A stretch of 64,000 bases of DNA from Panopea generosa (Eukaryota > Mollusca > Bivalvia > Adapedonta > Hiatellidae), in contig CM055912.1 of the NCBI GenBank assembly GCA_029582155.1, forward strand, positions 1,364,001 through 1,428,000, given 5' to 3'. A program made the translations under genes and the position numbers. Shown here in pieces: positions 1-11,079 of the stretch (its first letter is position 1; each line of letters opens with the position of its first letter). The notes beneath the pieces are model-generated. The model saw only the letters and a program-made list of their open reading frames with translations, was not told the DNA's origin and searched no databases.

Positions 1-97
1 TCATGTAGAATAATAAACAATCAAAACTTCAAAATGATTTTGTTAATACATTTATCTTATCAAAATTATATGCAAAATATAAATGAATTATAATATG

Positions 98-200
98 AAT
101 GAATGAGTGAATGAATGAATATCTTTATTTCCTCCTCTTGGGAGATTTATATACAAAATTGAGATACAATGTGGGTAATTTATAACATATATACAAATTA
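98..200 (-). repeat. 3' tail of a retroposon (ATTC repeat tail)
   Basis: Read on the minus strand this ends in an AATAAAGATATTC-like polyadenylation motif followed by several ATTC/ACTC units, the usual 3' tail of a non-LTR retroposon. The body to the right (200-1000) shows no readable domain, so the family is unknown. Confidence 0.45.
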
Positions 201-1003
201 CATATAGCAAAGTTATATCATGCAATGAAAATGAAAACATTTTATATTATTTTATCTTCATTTTGGCTATGCTGAATAAATATGAATATTCTATGCATAT
301 TTAGAAATTAAATGGACGAATTTCATTCACAGCATACTAACATTTCATTTACACCGGCAAATCAATTATTAGTTGTGTAGCGATCTCTGTTAATAGTTGA
401 TCCCGTTTGCTTAAACCTTTTTTTCCCGAAAGAGAAAAATCGAAAAGGGAGAAGGAAGGGACTAGCCATCCATCTTATTTTGACTCATAATTAAAAAAAG
501 TATTGCTGGCATTCAAGTATGTAAGCCATTTTAAAGAATAACACATTCTCCTCTATATCAAGGGTCGGGCCAATTTCAGCACCTAGAAGCTCAAGTGTTA
601 AATCTTTCGGTTTTATGTTCTTTATCTCGTCAATAACTGTGTGGTTGCTCAAAGTTGTGTATACATTTGTTAAAATGTATTTCTTTTATCAGCTGTGATG
701 AGACAACTTGAAATAATGTGTGAAATGTTGTTATGATTTACTGTGTTTATCGCTTACGGGTTTGGTTTGATATCTGTATGTAACAATTTAAAGTACTCTA
801 AATCGCTGTCAGCGTTTAACCTATTTTTCCACAGTATTGTTTCATGTCTTATTATTGATCTATTAACACTATTCTTCCATTCTTCTTTTGGGGGAAACGC
901 AGAACTGTTTTCAATATACTAAATTGGAAGCTACAAACTTTTTAAACACACTTTCAATGTGAACAGTACGTTGTAACCAATTTAAAGAAAAACGAGAGAT
1001 CCA

Positions 1004-1330
1004 TTATGTGTCAATTTAGGTGTGGCATTTTACCTATAAGAAGATACCTACTGGAAGGTATATTGGTGAAACTCCAGAACAGAGACTATATAGATTCTGT
1101 GACACAGGATCCTTTGAAGACGAGAAACAGTTTCTGTTACATTGTGGACTTTACAATAATATCAGAGAAAATGTGTTTCAAGATATACTTCTTGCTGATA
1201 TGTTTATTAATTTTTAACTCTGATGAAAAACTGTCATATTTACTACAAACATATCCAAGAAAAGTCGCTAGGTATATTGTACAAGCCTACCTTAAACGTA
1301 AAAATATTATATTTTGGACACTTTAATCAT
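1004..1330 (+). mobile_element. LINE fragment: C-terminal end of a reverse-transcriptase ORF
   Basis: The reading contains FRCGILPI followed, in another frame, by TGRYIGETPEQRLYRFC, EDEKQFLLHC and LYNNIRENVF. This is the Cys-rich tail typical of the C-terminus of many animal non-LTR retrotransposon polyproteins (GRY..P.ERLC..C...EDE.HFLL.C..Y...R). At least two frame changes are needed over about 300 bp (near 1040 and again near 1200), so it is a dead fragment. No catalytic reverse-transcriptase motifs are present. The 3' region runs into the CTAC-type repeat near 1600, which could be its tail. Confidence 0.7.
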
Positions 1331-1565
1331 CGACCAAAATCTATTTACCGATCAAGTGGTTCAGATATAAATATCCCATTATGCTATTAACAAGGTGTTT
1401 AAAAATGTCAGCTCAACCCATTCATACCATGCACATATATGTATTTAAAAATGAAATTGATACTGTAATTAATTAAGGAGACTTATAGGCCCGATGGGTC
1501 GGGTGCTCTTTATATTTGTTTTGTGTAATAGTGTATTGTTCGTTACAAATTATGCATATGTCACT

Positions 1566-1626
1566 ATACTTACTTACTTACTTACCTACCTACCTACCTA
1601 CCTACCAACCTACCTACCTACCTATG
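1566..1626. repeat. (CTTA/CTAC)n microsatellite
   Basis: About 15 tetranucleotide units, first TTAC then CTAC, with one CAAC interruption. It may be the 3' tail of the LINE fragment ending about 240 bp upstream. Confidence 0.9.
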
Positions 1627-1629
1627 ACT

Positions 1630-4245
1630 ATAGTACATCCTGTATAAATATTTACTGCAGTGTTCTAGCTTCCAGGTCCATTTGTTCAGATTATAAACAT
1701 TACTGTAAATATGTGTACATAGGCTTCATAATATCGAGTTAGATACACTTCGAGGCACATGTACTAAACATTTACTTTTTTGTGATTTTTTTTTCGGAAA
1801 AAGCTTGGACCGATTGAGGTACATATCAAAAAGGCAGAAATGATCTGACATTTTATAATATATTTCATAAATTCAATACAGAAACAGTCAATACTTTATA
1901 AACGGTACTAGTACTAAATATTTCTCTTGATAGCCACCACTGTGCTATGCAGGGTTGACTTAAGAAATGTTACTTTATATCTTAACATACGTTAACATTC
2001 GTTAAGATGTATCGCCCCGTTTAAAAAGTATCAACCATTCGGAAATATATTTATAAAATAAAATTAACAATGTCTGGTATTTTTTATTCTCATAATGTTA
2101 CCATATTGATCCGGTCTTGTCCGAGAAAATGCATAGATATGTAAATGTAGAGTAAGCAAACTTCACAGGTGTACTATTTGCAATTACTCTGCTATAAAAT
2201 ATCAAATTAAATAGTAAATATGTATGTATTTTACATATTTGATGTCTGGATACACTTGATCATTCGCATTTAAAATATCAAATAAATTTGTTAACTGGAC
2301 AGCCAAAATATGTTTCATGTTACCATCTACATATAATAATCATATACACATGTTTAGCTTCTTATTTATGAAGACATTTTTCAAACGTATGATATGTATA
2401 ATCGTTAATGGCTGTAAAACTAACGTTAGTACAGAAACAAAACAAACATACATACACATTAGTTAAGGCCTTTAAAACTAGCGCTTATTGTAAAACATTT
2501 CAAATTATGTTTTTTGTGAACTGTTCATGGCACAAAAACTGGCGGACGGCAGCATTATCGTCTCGTTTATACTATATAACCCTTCCAACTTGCCCTAATC
2601 ACACTGTACATTAACCTTCAAGATAAGACAAAACCTTCGAGAATAAGTACACGCATTCATTCACATTATTGCCATCAATCACATCTATAAATAAACAATG
2701 AGCTAGAATTCCAAGATCCTTTCTATCATACAGGACTCGTATATTTGGTTCAGTATTATAGCTGCACTATTCTATTTGACGACCTAATGTCTTCTTGTGT
2801 CAGAAAGTACTCATACATATTCAAACAATAGTTTCACATGTTATACTTTTAGTCGTCATTTTAAAAGTGGTTTATATAAGTATTGTATATTGAACTAGTA
2901 CTTTTTACGTTTGTGTAATCGGCATAAAATTTAGATTGAACTAGAATGATAAAAAGCATATTGACTTAGTCCATTTTAACCCAACATATTGAATTATCCA
3001 TTTCAAAAGTTACATTGCGCCTTAATTCATTTAACCAAACTTAATCAATTTCAATACTTCGCCTTAGTTTTTTTCAACATATTTTCTTAAACATTCTCAA
3101 TATGCCTCTTGATATTTTCAACACATTATAGTGTATCTTATTTGTTTTATATTACTTTCTTACATAATTGAAATGTTGGCCTGGGCGTTTGAAATGTTGC
3201 ATTTTACTTTTTTCATCAAAAGTATTTCTGGATAAAATAAACCATTAAAATTTTCAAAGTTTTAACGTATACCACAATTATAGTATGGTGAATAGATGTG
3301 AAAAGTGACAAACTTATGGAACGGACACTTGAAGTATGGGTTCTGTGTATTTATATCAACCTACCTGCCTCACAAAAGTTTATCAAAACATCCAAGGACA
3401 TCATAACTTGTATTTTATTTGAACGAAGGTACATACAAGCTGTCAATGTGACAGGTTTCAACAAATTGTATTACCGTTAAATTTAGTGCACCCATGAAAC
3501 CGAAATAATGTGAAGAAAAACTGCAAGGGAGGAACGGTACAATCAGCAACGAAAGGGTTGTACTAAGTAAGTCAATAAGTATTTAACTTCGTTATGTAGC
3601 GGGCGCTCGTACATAAAACATAACACGATGTGCCATCCTGTCTTATTGGAGGAAATAATGGCATTGGTTACTTTTACGCCTTATAATTTCATTATTTATT
3701 CAAAGATATACTGTACTGTATGGAACGTCTGTGAAGAGTCGAGCTGAACTTTGTAACATGCACATGCCTTCTAGATGTACAAAACGATACTCGCTTTTTA
3801 TAACTCATAAGTTGATTTTTAAAACACGCTACGAAATTCCCTTTTTATTGTACAGTACTCGCTTTTTATAATAAGCTATGCCTACTGGCTTGTACGCAAC
3901 CCAATTCTGCCATTTTATAACACGATTTTTTCTTTAAGAACTCTTGATATTTATATCAATGTTGTCGTTTGTATTTTGTGCGTGTGTAAATAATACTATC
4001 TGTCTATACCAATATTTTAAAAACACACCACTTGCTTAATATAACACGATACTAAAACCTTTTAGAAATTCGAACTTATATTATATAAATTATGACAGGT
4101 ACAACTTTCTCCTTTCTGAAACAATTTAACGCCTGGGAAACAATTCAATCGTCACAACGGTGCTGAAGTAACCTGACGAATATGCATATTTATAATCGAA
4201 GAAAACAAAGGGAAAATAGGAACAACCAGCGTATATTATAGGTGT
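1630..4245. other. AT-rich stretch without a recognisable gene
   Basis: Short ORFs here have no coding-like composition, and I see no convincing exon borders or repeat ends. Confidence 0.5.
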
Positions 4246-4248
4246 AAG

Positions 4249-4465
4249 TCCACAATTGATTTGTTGTTCTTTATTCTATTAAAGTAATTAATAAAACTCT
4301 AAAAGCTTGTTATTCATAAAAAGACCCAAATGAAAGAGGTGAAGCTTAAATCTTATTGTTTGTCAACCTCTGCTCTAACCAAATATGATGAGAAAAGTAT
4401 GGGTCATGTGTGATATAAGAGATTTTTTCTGCTCAGTGTGTACACTGTTAACAAAGTGAAAGTAG
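4249..4465. repeat. Dispersed repeat shared with 21,488-21,602
   Basis: Two blocks, one around 4249-4285 (TTGTTCTTTATTC context) and one around 4400-4465 (AGAGATTTTTTCTGCTCAG context), recur in the same order near 21,500 and 21,540-21,602. Between them this copy has about 115 bp that the other copy lacks. No ends or coding capacity were seen. Confidence 0.7.
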
Positions 4466-5196
4466 ATTTCCGAAATCATGTATTCATATCCCAGTTTCCA
4501 AGCATCATTTGTTTTTTTCTGAATTCCCAATTCAAACATGACAATGGTTTCAAAATGTTCAATATACATCAATAGTGCCATTCAAACAAATATGAGCATT
4601 ACAATAAGGAAAATGCATTCTTGAAGATTATAATAACCGTCATTATGCGACTACCCTACGGAGGCACTTCCTTTTTCCAATTATGGTTCTATGCCTATAA
4701 AATGCCCCTGCATTTATGTATCCATACTTTGTTACGTGCTCCTACTCACTCAAATTGCAGCTATTAAAACTTTTTTATGGACTTTCAAACGTATATGTTT
4801 TTATGCGATTTGTATGAAAATACTGGGTCGGTGCACAGTAAATACATCTTTAAAGATGGCCCAAATCATGATCGATGTCTTCTTGGGTAGAATGTGCGGA
4901 TAAAATGACGTACCCACACAAAGCCGCGGCTAAAAATCGGACCGACTACTCTCCAATCCTGGGTCCGATACTTTACCAATGTACCACGCTCTCAAAATGT
5001 AGGCGTAAATTATCCCAGCAATCACGAGTTTATCAGTTCCTTTGCTAATTAATCTTGTGTTGAATTTTCATGCCATCTATGTTGAATTAAAGTAATTGTT
5101 TTTGTGTAAGCAAGTTATTTATATCGACCTATATATCAATGCAGTGCACAGGACGAGCGAGGTGAAATAACCGATGGCCCTATAGGGATAAGGTTT

Positions 5197-5235
5197 TCAT
5201 TTTTTAACTAACAGCTGTTGATAACCATGAAGGAC
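5197..5235 (-). CDS. Exon 3 (last) of a small three-exon minus-strand gene
   Basis: After a good acceptor (GACACTTTTTCAG) the reading is VLHGYQQLLVKK followed by TGA. It starts in phase 0, matching the phase-0 end of the exon at 5501-5699. With the exons at 5501-5699 and 7353-7462 it closes a frame of 115 codons plus stop. The short size of this exon makes it the least certain of the three. Confidence 0.5.
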   Translation of the reverse strand, partial: VLHGYQQLLVKK

Positions 5236-5279
5236 CTGAAAAAGTGTCAATTTACTCAAATATTTTTTTTTCTCTCCAG

Positions 5280-5344
5280 ACTGATCTGGTAGTGCCACAA
5301 CCGGTTATTCATGACTTCGATAAGTTAAATTCAGTAAAACGGAT
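5280..5344 (+). CDS. Candidate exon, plus-strand gene overlapping the minus-strand gene
   Basis: A very strong polypyrimidine tract and AG (TTTTTTTTTCTCTCCAG) precede an open frame beginning TDLVVPQPVIHDFDKLNSVK. If the donor is the GT after CGGAT, the exon ends with two extra bases, which fits the one-base start of the plus-strand exon at 5794. That donor (GTTTCG) is weak. The same frame could instead run on to a stop at about 5400. The product is not recognised. The exon lies in the second intron of the minus-strand gene described at 5197-7462. Confidence 0.4.
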
Positions 5345-5500
5345 GTTTCGAAAAAAATCTGAATTTTTCACATTTCGATACGAAAAATTGTCAGTTTCTT
5401 AGATTAATACTAAATATTGTTTGAAAATCAGGATATGCTTTTAAGATTAGACGACCACATTATTTAACTTACTATACAACTGTTGATCTACTGCACTAAC

Positions 5501-5699
5501 CTTTCTCAATGCGTTGTCGAATCGAGAAAACTCATATGATAAGGGTTCAGAATACGTGGTAAGTCCGAATACCAGTTTGGCCACATCCTCCAACATCATT
5601 GGACCCAGTACTCTATGTAATTTGTTCACCACCTCTGGTTCATAGTACATTAAATTTTGTTTAAAACCAAGGAAATAGTTAGATCCACTGACCGCCGTA
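5501..5699 (-). CDS. Exon 2 of a small three-exon minus-strand gene, function unknown
   Basis: On the minus strand a tandem acceptor (TTTTAG then TTAAG) precedes 199 nt of open frame, ending at a good donor (GAGAAAG then GTTAGT). The translation runs TAVSGSNYFLGFKQNLMYYE and later LHRVLGPMMLEDVAKLVFGL, ending FSRFDNALRK. Composition is strongly protein-like, with mixed hydrophobic and charged residues and no low complexity. Taking the second AG, the one-base start completes the two-base end (CG) of the exon at 7353-7462. I do not recognise the family. No transmembrane segment or signal peptide is evident. The interleaved plus-strand exons (5280-5344 and 5794-5923) lie in its flanking introns. 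Confidence 0.7.
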
Positions 5700-5793
5700 C
5701 TTAACTAAAATAATGTTGATTAACGGAGTAAAGCGAAAATGAATCAATCATGCAATGAACATTTTATATTATCTGTCAAATTTATCTTTTCAG

Positions 5794-5923
5794 GAATCAC
5801 GCATTTGAAGACCAAGCACGCAAAAGGCCAAAAGGAAGATTCGATTTGGGACAATATCTGCGTCTTCAGCACTATCTCGAGGGCTATTACCAGTCAGACA
5901 ACATCACAGGAAAAACGAGGTAA
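5794..5923 (+). CDS. Candidate exon (possibly last) of a plus-strand gene, function unknown
   Basis: A clean acceptor (TTTATCTTTTCAG) precedes an open frame, entered after one base, reading NHAFEDQARKRPKGRFDLGQ then YLRLQHYLEGYYQSDNITGK. The frame ends either at TAA (5921-5923), making this a terminal exon, or at the donor-like ACGAG/GTAAAA at 5919. Both other plus frames and all three minus frames contain stops, so this strand is favoured. The product is basic and aromatic and is not recognised. It lies in the first intron of the minus-strand gene. Confidence 0.6.
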
Positions 5924-5929
5924 AAATAC

Positions 5930-7340
5930 TCAAGTCTAAAAGACTTGGCATTAAATTTTAAATATTTTAATAGGATTGGTGAGGTTTACTCTGGACTTTT
6001 TTGGGAAAAAATCAGCAAACAAAGACAGTCCTTTTTCCATTTTATTGCAAAAACTGAACTTCAGTAAGATAAAATACGAAATAAATAGCCAATCACATCC
6101 CCTTAATCAACAAATTTATTTGATAATATTTATACAAAAGGGGAACTGACTTTATAAAACATATTGGTGTTAAAGGGACACATGGTAGTGATACAGACTT
6201 TCTGATAAAGAGCACTTTTTTCTAAAGAAAATAATGCAAGTTCTTAGGTAGCAATCATATATGATTGATACCTTTATGGGCCTAATAAGTAGTTGCTGAA
6301 TAAAACTTGAAAACTTGGTGTTGAAATTAATATTTCTCCATGTCTACACATAAGTCAATCTGTAATCCTATGAAAATAATAACCTCCTATCATTGCGATA
6401 CACAACTTAATAGTTTAATAAAATTAGTTATTTATTTTATAAAGCTAGAGCTGGCTTGCAAGTTTTGAAACAATTAGTAAAACATCTTTAAAAATACAAA
6501 ATGGTCGTTACTGTTATTTTACCACACAGTTCCAAACATTTTGCCATTTACGATTTTCAGTCTTTTAACCATTTACTAGAAATTTGCCCTTTTCCAAAAC
6601 CACGAGTGAAATTATGTACTGTGGTATTTTAATATCAAGTGAAATTAATGAAAATGTCCAGAGTGAAATAAAGAAATCTAAACGGTCAATCGTGATTGTT
6701 CGACCTTAGCGTCTAACTTATTAACTACTAAAAATAGCTTTTATAGTTATATACCCAATATTGGATAGAAGAAAAACATAATACAGTCAAACCTGTCTTA
6801 AGCAGCCAGTCATGGGAAGTTAATTAACTTTGAAAGCGTAGAAATAGGAAATAGCAAATGTGGCGATAAATATGAGCCTATTTTATCGTCGTAACATTTG
6901 TAATAGTTTTACATTATATTGGCAATCGAGCAGACTCGTGTTTGTATCGAAAACAAAAAAAAAATGGCTTTTAGTAAATCCACCATCCCCCAGCGTTACG
7001 CAACTTCCAAACATCTCCACCAGTTCCTCAATTATTACGCTGATTTTTCACCATAAAACCGTCACTAAATCAATTTTAAACTAGTAAAAGACTGAATGGG
7101 GTAAAATATAATGTTGTGGAGGATGTTGCTTATAGAAGAAAATTAATATATCAAATTATGTTCGGTAACAAGACAGTTTTCGCAATTTTAAAACACTCGT
7201 GCCAATGTTTACACAGAAAATTCCTTGTATTTCCCCGAATGATCAAGAAAACGGCTACAGTCTGCACATATTTGGTTGCTGTCGACATCATCTTGCTCGA
7301 CTCAGATTTTCCAAAAATTATCAACAATAGTTAAAAAAGA
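5930..7340. other. Intronic/intergenic AT-rich stretch
   Basis: No supported exon. A short segment at 6782-6830 (CAGTCAAACCTGTCTTAAGC) resembles the terminal repeat of the small TA-flanked MITE at 23,526-23,697 and is probably a single-ended remnant. Confidence 0.45.
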
Positions 7341-7352
7341 TAGTTTTCATAC

Positions 7353-7462
7353 CGCTGATCGCGAATCCCACCGTCATCCAACGTTACCTCCACCGCCTCC
7401 TCCGGAAACGTTTGGACACGGTTGGTATATCGCATAATATTATAAGGTTTTATTATTCTCAT
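7353..7462 (-). CDS. Exon 1 (with start codon) of the small three-exon minus-strand gene
   Basis: The minus strand carries ATG at 7462-7460, then a frame reading MRIIKPYNIMRYTNRVQTFP followed by EEAVEVTLDDGGIRDQ, then a strong donor (CAGCG then GTATGA). The exon is 110 nt and ends with two bases of a codon. Joined with 5501-5699 and 5197-5235 it gives a 115-residue product. An in-frame stop lies upstream of the ATG and no better acceptor was seen, which supports a first exon. A second in-frame Met at residue 10 is an alternative start. The opposite strand is also open here and reads as a proline run (PPPPPP), but it lacks a good acceptor. The product is not recognised. Confidence 0.6.
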
Positions 7463-7469
7463 ATCCGGT

Positions 7470-8530
7470 GGATATAAATTTTGGATAAATATTCATTTTT
7501 TTTCTTGAAATAATATTGTTTAATGATTATGCATTATTGAATTATTTTTTTTCACTTCAAAAATATAGGACGGCTGTTACAAAAAAGGGGGACGGATATT
7601 ACATTTTATACTTGTGAGTCGCCATTGTCATTGACCCCTAATTAACTGATAATTAGCCATAGTATGATGTAATGTTATGTCATAAACTGATAAACCCTGG
7701 GGTGATATATGCTATATGAAGTACAGCATGCGCACATAATTTGCACTGCCACGTGTGGTGGTGGTGGAACTAATCAGGAACTCAGAAGCAGATACCGTGT
7801 ACAATAAATCTAGTATAACCCAAGAAAATGACATATGTCTTTATAAACAAGAATACTTTCATGAATTCAAACAATGTTCGCAGAATATGGTTGAAATAAC
7901 GCTGTTCCCCGAGTCCTTATGTTCAATATGCTGTTTATCCAAATTGAGATTGTAGTGAATGTAATAGCAAGTTACATACATACTTTTATGTTACTTCTTT
8001 ATTTTAATACTTATTTTATACAGGTTAAACTAAAAATATTTTTCTACAATTTTCTGCTTAAAAAAACTAAGTTTGTATTTAGTTTTATGGGAATAAGTTG
8101 TAAAACAAAACTTTAAGCAAGGAATTGGGAGAGAAACCTTCTAAAGTTGCTTGATTTAAGTTATTTTATTTTTGTTGAAAATATATTTATTTATTAACAC
8201 AGATATTCGAGATGAATATTTGTACCAATCCTTTCTTGAAGACTTAAAACATGAAACAATAAAGACCATATAAAGCTATAATGGAATATCCTTGTCTACC
8301 AGCCTTGAGAAATATTTTTTCAGTACTGTACATTTCAGTTTAAAAAAAACACGATTAATTGGTACATTTCACGGGATGAGTGTTCATCTACCTGATTACT
8401 CTATTGTTTTTTACTAAAATGTGCAGAAAAAGAAGAAATATAAGATTTTTAAAGAATGAGTCAAAGTTATAGTGTGATAGTTTCTTTATATTAAGGGCTA
8501 CTTCCCTTTGTTACTGGAATATTATGTTCA
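7470..8530. other. AT-rich stretch without a recognisable gene
   Basis: Several runs of T and A. Nothing supported besides weak, unassigned short ORFs. Confidence 0.45.
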
Positions 8531-8535
8531 CAGGG

Positions 8536-8680
8536 TTGTTTCCCTTGATAACTCTTCAACTTTTTATCGTCCTCGAGAATTCCGAGAAAATAAAAGAAGA
8601 AATAATCGTCATTTCCATCGTCATGGTTCGATCACTTCCATGGTCTTATCGCCATCGGAACATTATTTGGTAGCAGAGCG
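8536..8680 (+). CDS. Weak candidate exon
   Basis: An acceptor-like TTATGTTCACAG is followed by an open frame reading VVSLDNSSTFYRPREFRENK then basic residues, with a donor-like GAG/GTTTCA at 8680. The frame stays open to a stop at about 8694. The segment starting GGGTTGTTTCCCTTG resembles motifs common in dispersed mollusc repeats, so this may be repeat rather than gene. Function unknown. Confidence 0.2.
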
Positions 8681-9284
8681 AGGTTTCAAGTGTTAATATA
8701 AAGAACTATGTAGTAAGTTACAGTGGTAAAACTGAATGAACACAACAGTAAAATCAAAGTAAGTGTAGTGGTAATTGGATAATACGCCATTCGGATACAT
8801 TAACAGAAAAATAGAAATAGTGATTATCTGTTTATCTTCCGTTAAACACAGTGACATTAAAGTTTCAAAACATGATGCAGAAAACTACAAGAAATTGGGT
8901 AATGACCTGTGGAAATAATTAAAGAGGGTGTCAATACCAGTTTTTTGATGGAGATATCTTTCTATCTATCTGCCATTAAGTCAAACCCCTGATGGGGACA
9001 TAAACTGACATGTGTCACTGACAAGAAAGTTAATATAAAAAGGGTTGATAGGTTTAAAGGGTTTTAAAGATTAAAAATAGAGGTTTCTAAGGAGAGACAT
9101 GTTCAACTTCGGTTAAGGGCCGGAATTGGGTAACAAAACTCAGTTAAATACTGTCATGAAAAAGTTCATCACAATGCTGGTACATACACTTGCAGAGTTG
9201 TTGTCAAAATTTGGATAATTTGCAGTCGGGAGGAAATTCAAGATTTCAGTGTCAAGGAAATTCGAGATTTCAGTGTATGGAGTG

Positions 9285-9752
9285 TAAAAGGACTCATGCC
9301 ACTATTATTTCCTTGAATACTCTGGACCTACAGATGAAGGAGGTAGTATTAAAACTATTGTTCCCTTTTTCTTCTATTTTCAGGACTTTACATTGCAGTG
9401 ATTTATTTATTCTTATGATGTGTTAAATGGTCAATATTTTAGAAATCACCTCTGAAAATTGATGTGATACCAGGTTTCTAGACATTTCTGTGACATTTTA
9501 GATTTGATGGGTCCAATGGTATTAGTGATGAATTGTTGGCGTATTATTTCTCTGGAAATTGACAGGTCCTTCAAAATCTTTGAATTTAAAAAGACAAACC
9601 TGGTTAACATATGCATTTTTTTGTTTATGTTTGCAGATATTGAACCAGTCAAGAATTTGAGCCAAGACCCATGCTGCAGATTTGGATTTTTCACAGTGTT
9701 GTGGACAATAATGTTACAATGGAGCCCTATGGGAAATTTAATTGTGGTGTGA
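9285..9752. repeat. Direct repeat, left copy (second copy at 13,789-14,335)
   Basis: This segment, from about AGGACTCA to AATTGTGGTGTG, recurs in direct orientation about 4.5 kb to the right with few differences. The right copy contains an additional 79-bp tandem duplication. The two copies bracket the nuclease ORF and transposase remnant. No coding function was recognised; long ORFs on both strands are not protein-like. Confidence 0.85.
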
Positions 9753-9975
9753 AATGTTAACACAATCGGACAGACTGATGTGCCGGATGCAGGGATGCTG
9801 ATTTCTTCCAGAAATGCAGGTAAATGACCATGATTGGAACTTTTTTCAAATTGTTGTGATTGTGTCTGTATTTGAGACCTCCCGAAATGGCTGACGATGC
9901 TGACTTTCAATTTTTTGATAAATATTTAATGATATTGTTTACTAAAATAGCTCCAAATGTCAGTAACAATTTAGG

Positions 9976-10320
9976 ATGCATGTTTTGGGATTCGACTCAA
10001 TTTGCAACCAAGCAGAAAGACATAACTTGTCTTATGTTACTAGTATGTATGGCAGACAGTATGTTAAATATCCAGATGGTTATACTGGCGGAATCCATGC
10101 TCACAGACTTATGTTTATGTGTACAACACAGCAATATTTACCACGTTTGCCCGGTGTAATAGATGTCTCTCATTTTTGTCACAATTCTTTATGTATCCGT
10201 TTTGACCACCTTTCACTGGAAACTCCAATCATCAATTCCCAAAGGAAGATGTGTAAAACAACACAGACATGCTCTGGCCATGCAATTTACAGAGATTGCT
10301 TATTTCCAGGTACTTGTTGA
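9976..10320 (+). CDS. I-PpoI-like His-Me finger (zinc-binding-loop) endonuclease ORF
   Basis: The 114-codon ORF carries the signature of the zinc-binding-loop His-Me finger nucleases (Pfam zf-His_Me_endon; I-PpoI is the type). Visible are AHRLMFM (residues 42-48), VSHFCHNSLC (64-73), DHLSLE (77-82), N87..R90..C93 and C99-S-G-H102..YRDC (105-108). By analogy with I-PpoI, H66 would be the catalytic base and N87 the metal ligand. C68, C73, H78, C93, C99, H102 and C108 would belong to the two zinc sites. The ORF may be incomplete at its N-terminus: a GC-x-x-W-like segment expected ahead of it is in another frame just upstream (about 9960-9990), so it is either interrupted or uses an unseen intron. 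It lies between two direct repeats in a transposon-rich nest, and mobile-element origin is likely. Whether it is expressed is unknown. Confidence 0.7.
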   Translation: MHVLGFDSICNQAERHNLSYVTSMYGRQYVKYPDGYTGGIHAHRLMFMCTTQQYLPRLPGVIDVSHFCHNSLCIRFDHLSLETPIINSQRKMCKTTQTCSGHAIYRDCLFPGTC

Positions 10321-10594
10321 CTATTATTTCCTGCCCCACCCACCTAATTTTTCAGGTAAATGGGGAAATTTCTGTTAGATATTATTATCTGCATATCTGG
10401 ACTGCAGTATGTACTTAAACCTTAATATAGGGATTATAATGATGATAAGTGTTTCTGAAACATTGTGCGAGTGTTTTAATTTGGCGGTTTTAGGTGCCCT
10501 TTTTGTAGGTTTCTATTTGATGAATTTCATCATATTTATTGAAATTTGCTACTCGTCTCATAAATCTTGCATGTTTGTACTGTCGCGTTGATTG

Positions 10595-10957
10595 TCATCT
10601 CTTGTGGTAGTCATTGCTGTCCTGTATACTTTTCAGAGCCCTGACTACCTTGGTACTTGATGGAATTTGAACACCAAGTGCTGTCATTTTCTCCATGTTG
10701 GAGTTGGGTCGACCCTCGTTGATGCGTATACCTGCACTCAACTTACGTGCCTTGGCATTTCTCAGGTAAGTAGTGTCTTTTGGGTTCGAAACATTACATG
10801 CTCTATTTATGCTTTCTATTTTATTTGTGTTGCTGTTAAAGCGTGTCTTTGTCAAACTCTCCTCTCCGTGGCGTAAAGCTGTTACTGCATTTTTGCCCAA
10901 AAGTCTGTCATTAGTGGTCATTGCAAAATATTTGGCATTGCCTGGAACAAAGTTCAT
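10595..10957 (-). pseudogene. Downstream part of a broken Mutator-like transposase region
   Basis: A 120-codon minus-strand ORF rich in Lys, Asn, Ser and Thr (for example NAKARKLSAGIRINEGRPNS). It lies downstream of, and on the same strand as, the transposase-like pieces at 11,100-12,630. No motif was recognised. It could be the C-terminal region of the same element or an unrelated frame. Confidence 0.3.
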
Positions 10958-11079
10958 CTTCCAGTTAAATGGAGGCTTCCCCTAACACACAAATAATTTT
11001 GTGCACAGGTTGTTCCACAGCAGCCAGAATTACACTAATATTGATGTTACAATACCTGGTGAGTACTTTTTCATTTTGC

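Noticed and set aside
7338-7436. Plus-strand proline-rich exon (PPPPPP) ending in a stop
   Set aside because: The acceptor has no polypyrimidine tract, and the opposite strand has a start codon, better composition and a strong donor.
9446-9910. Minus-strand 154-codon ORF
   Set aside because: Lies mostly in the direct repeat and has no protein-like pattern or recognisable motif.
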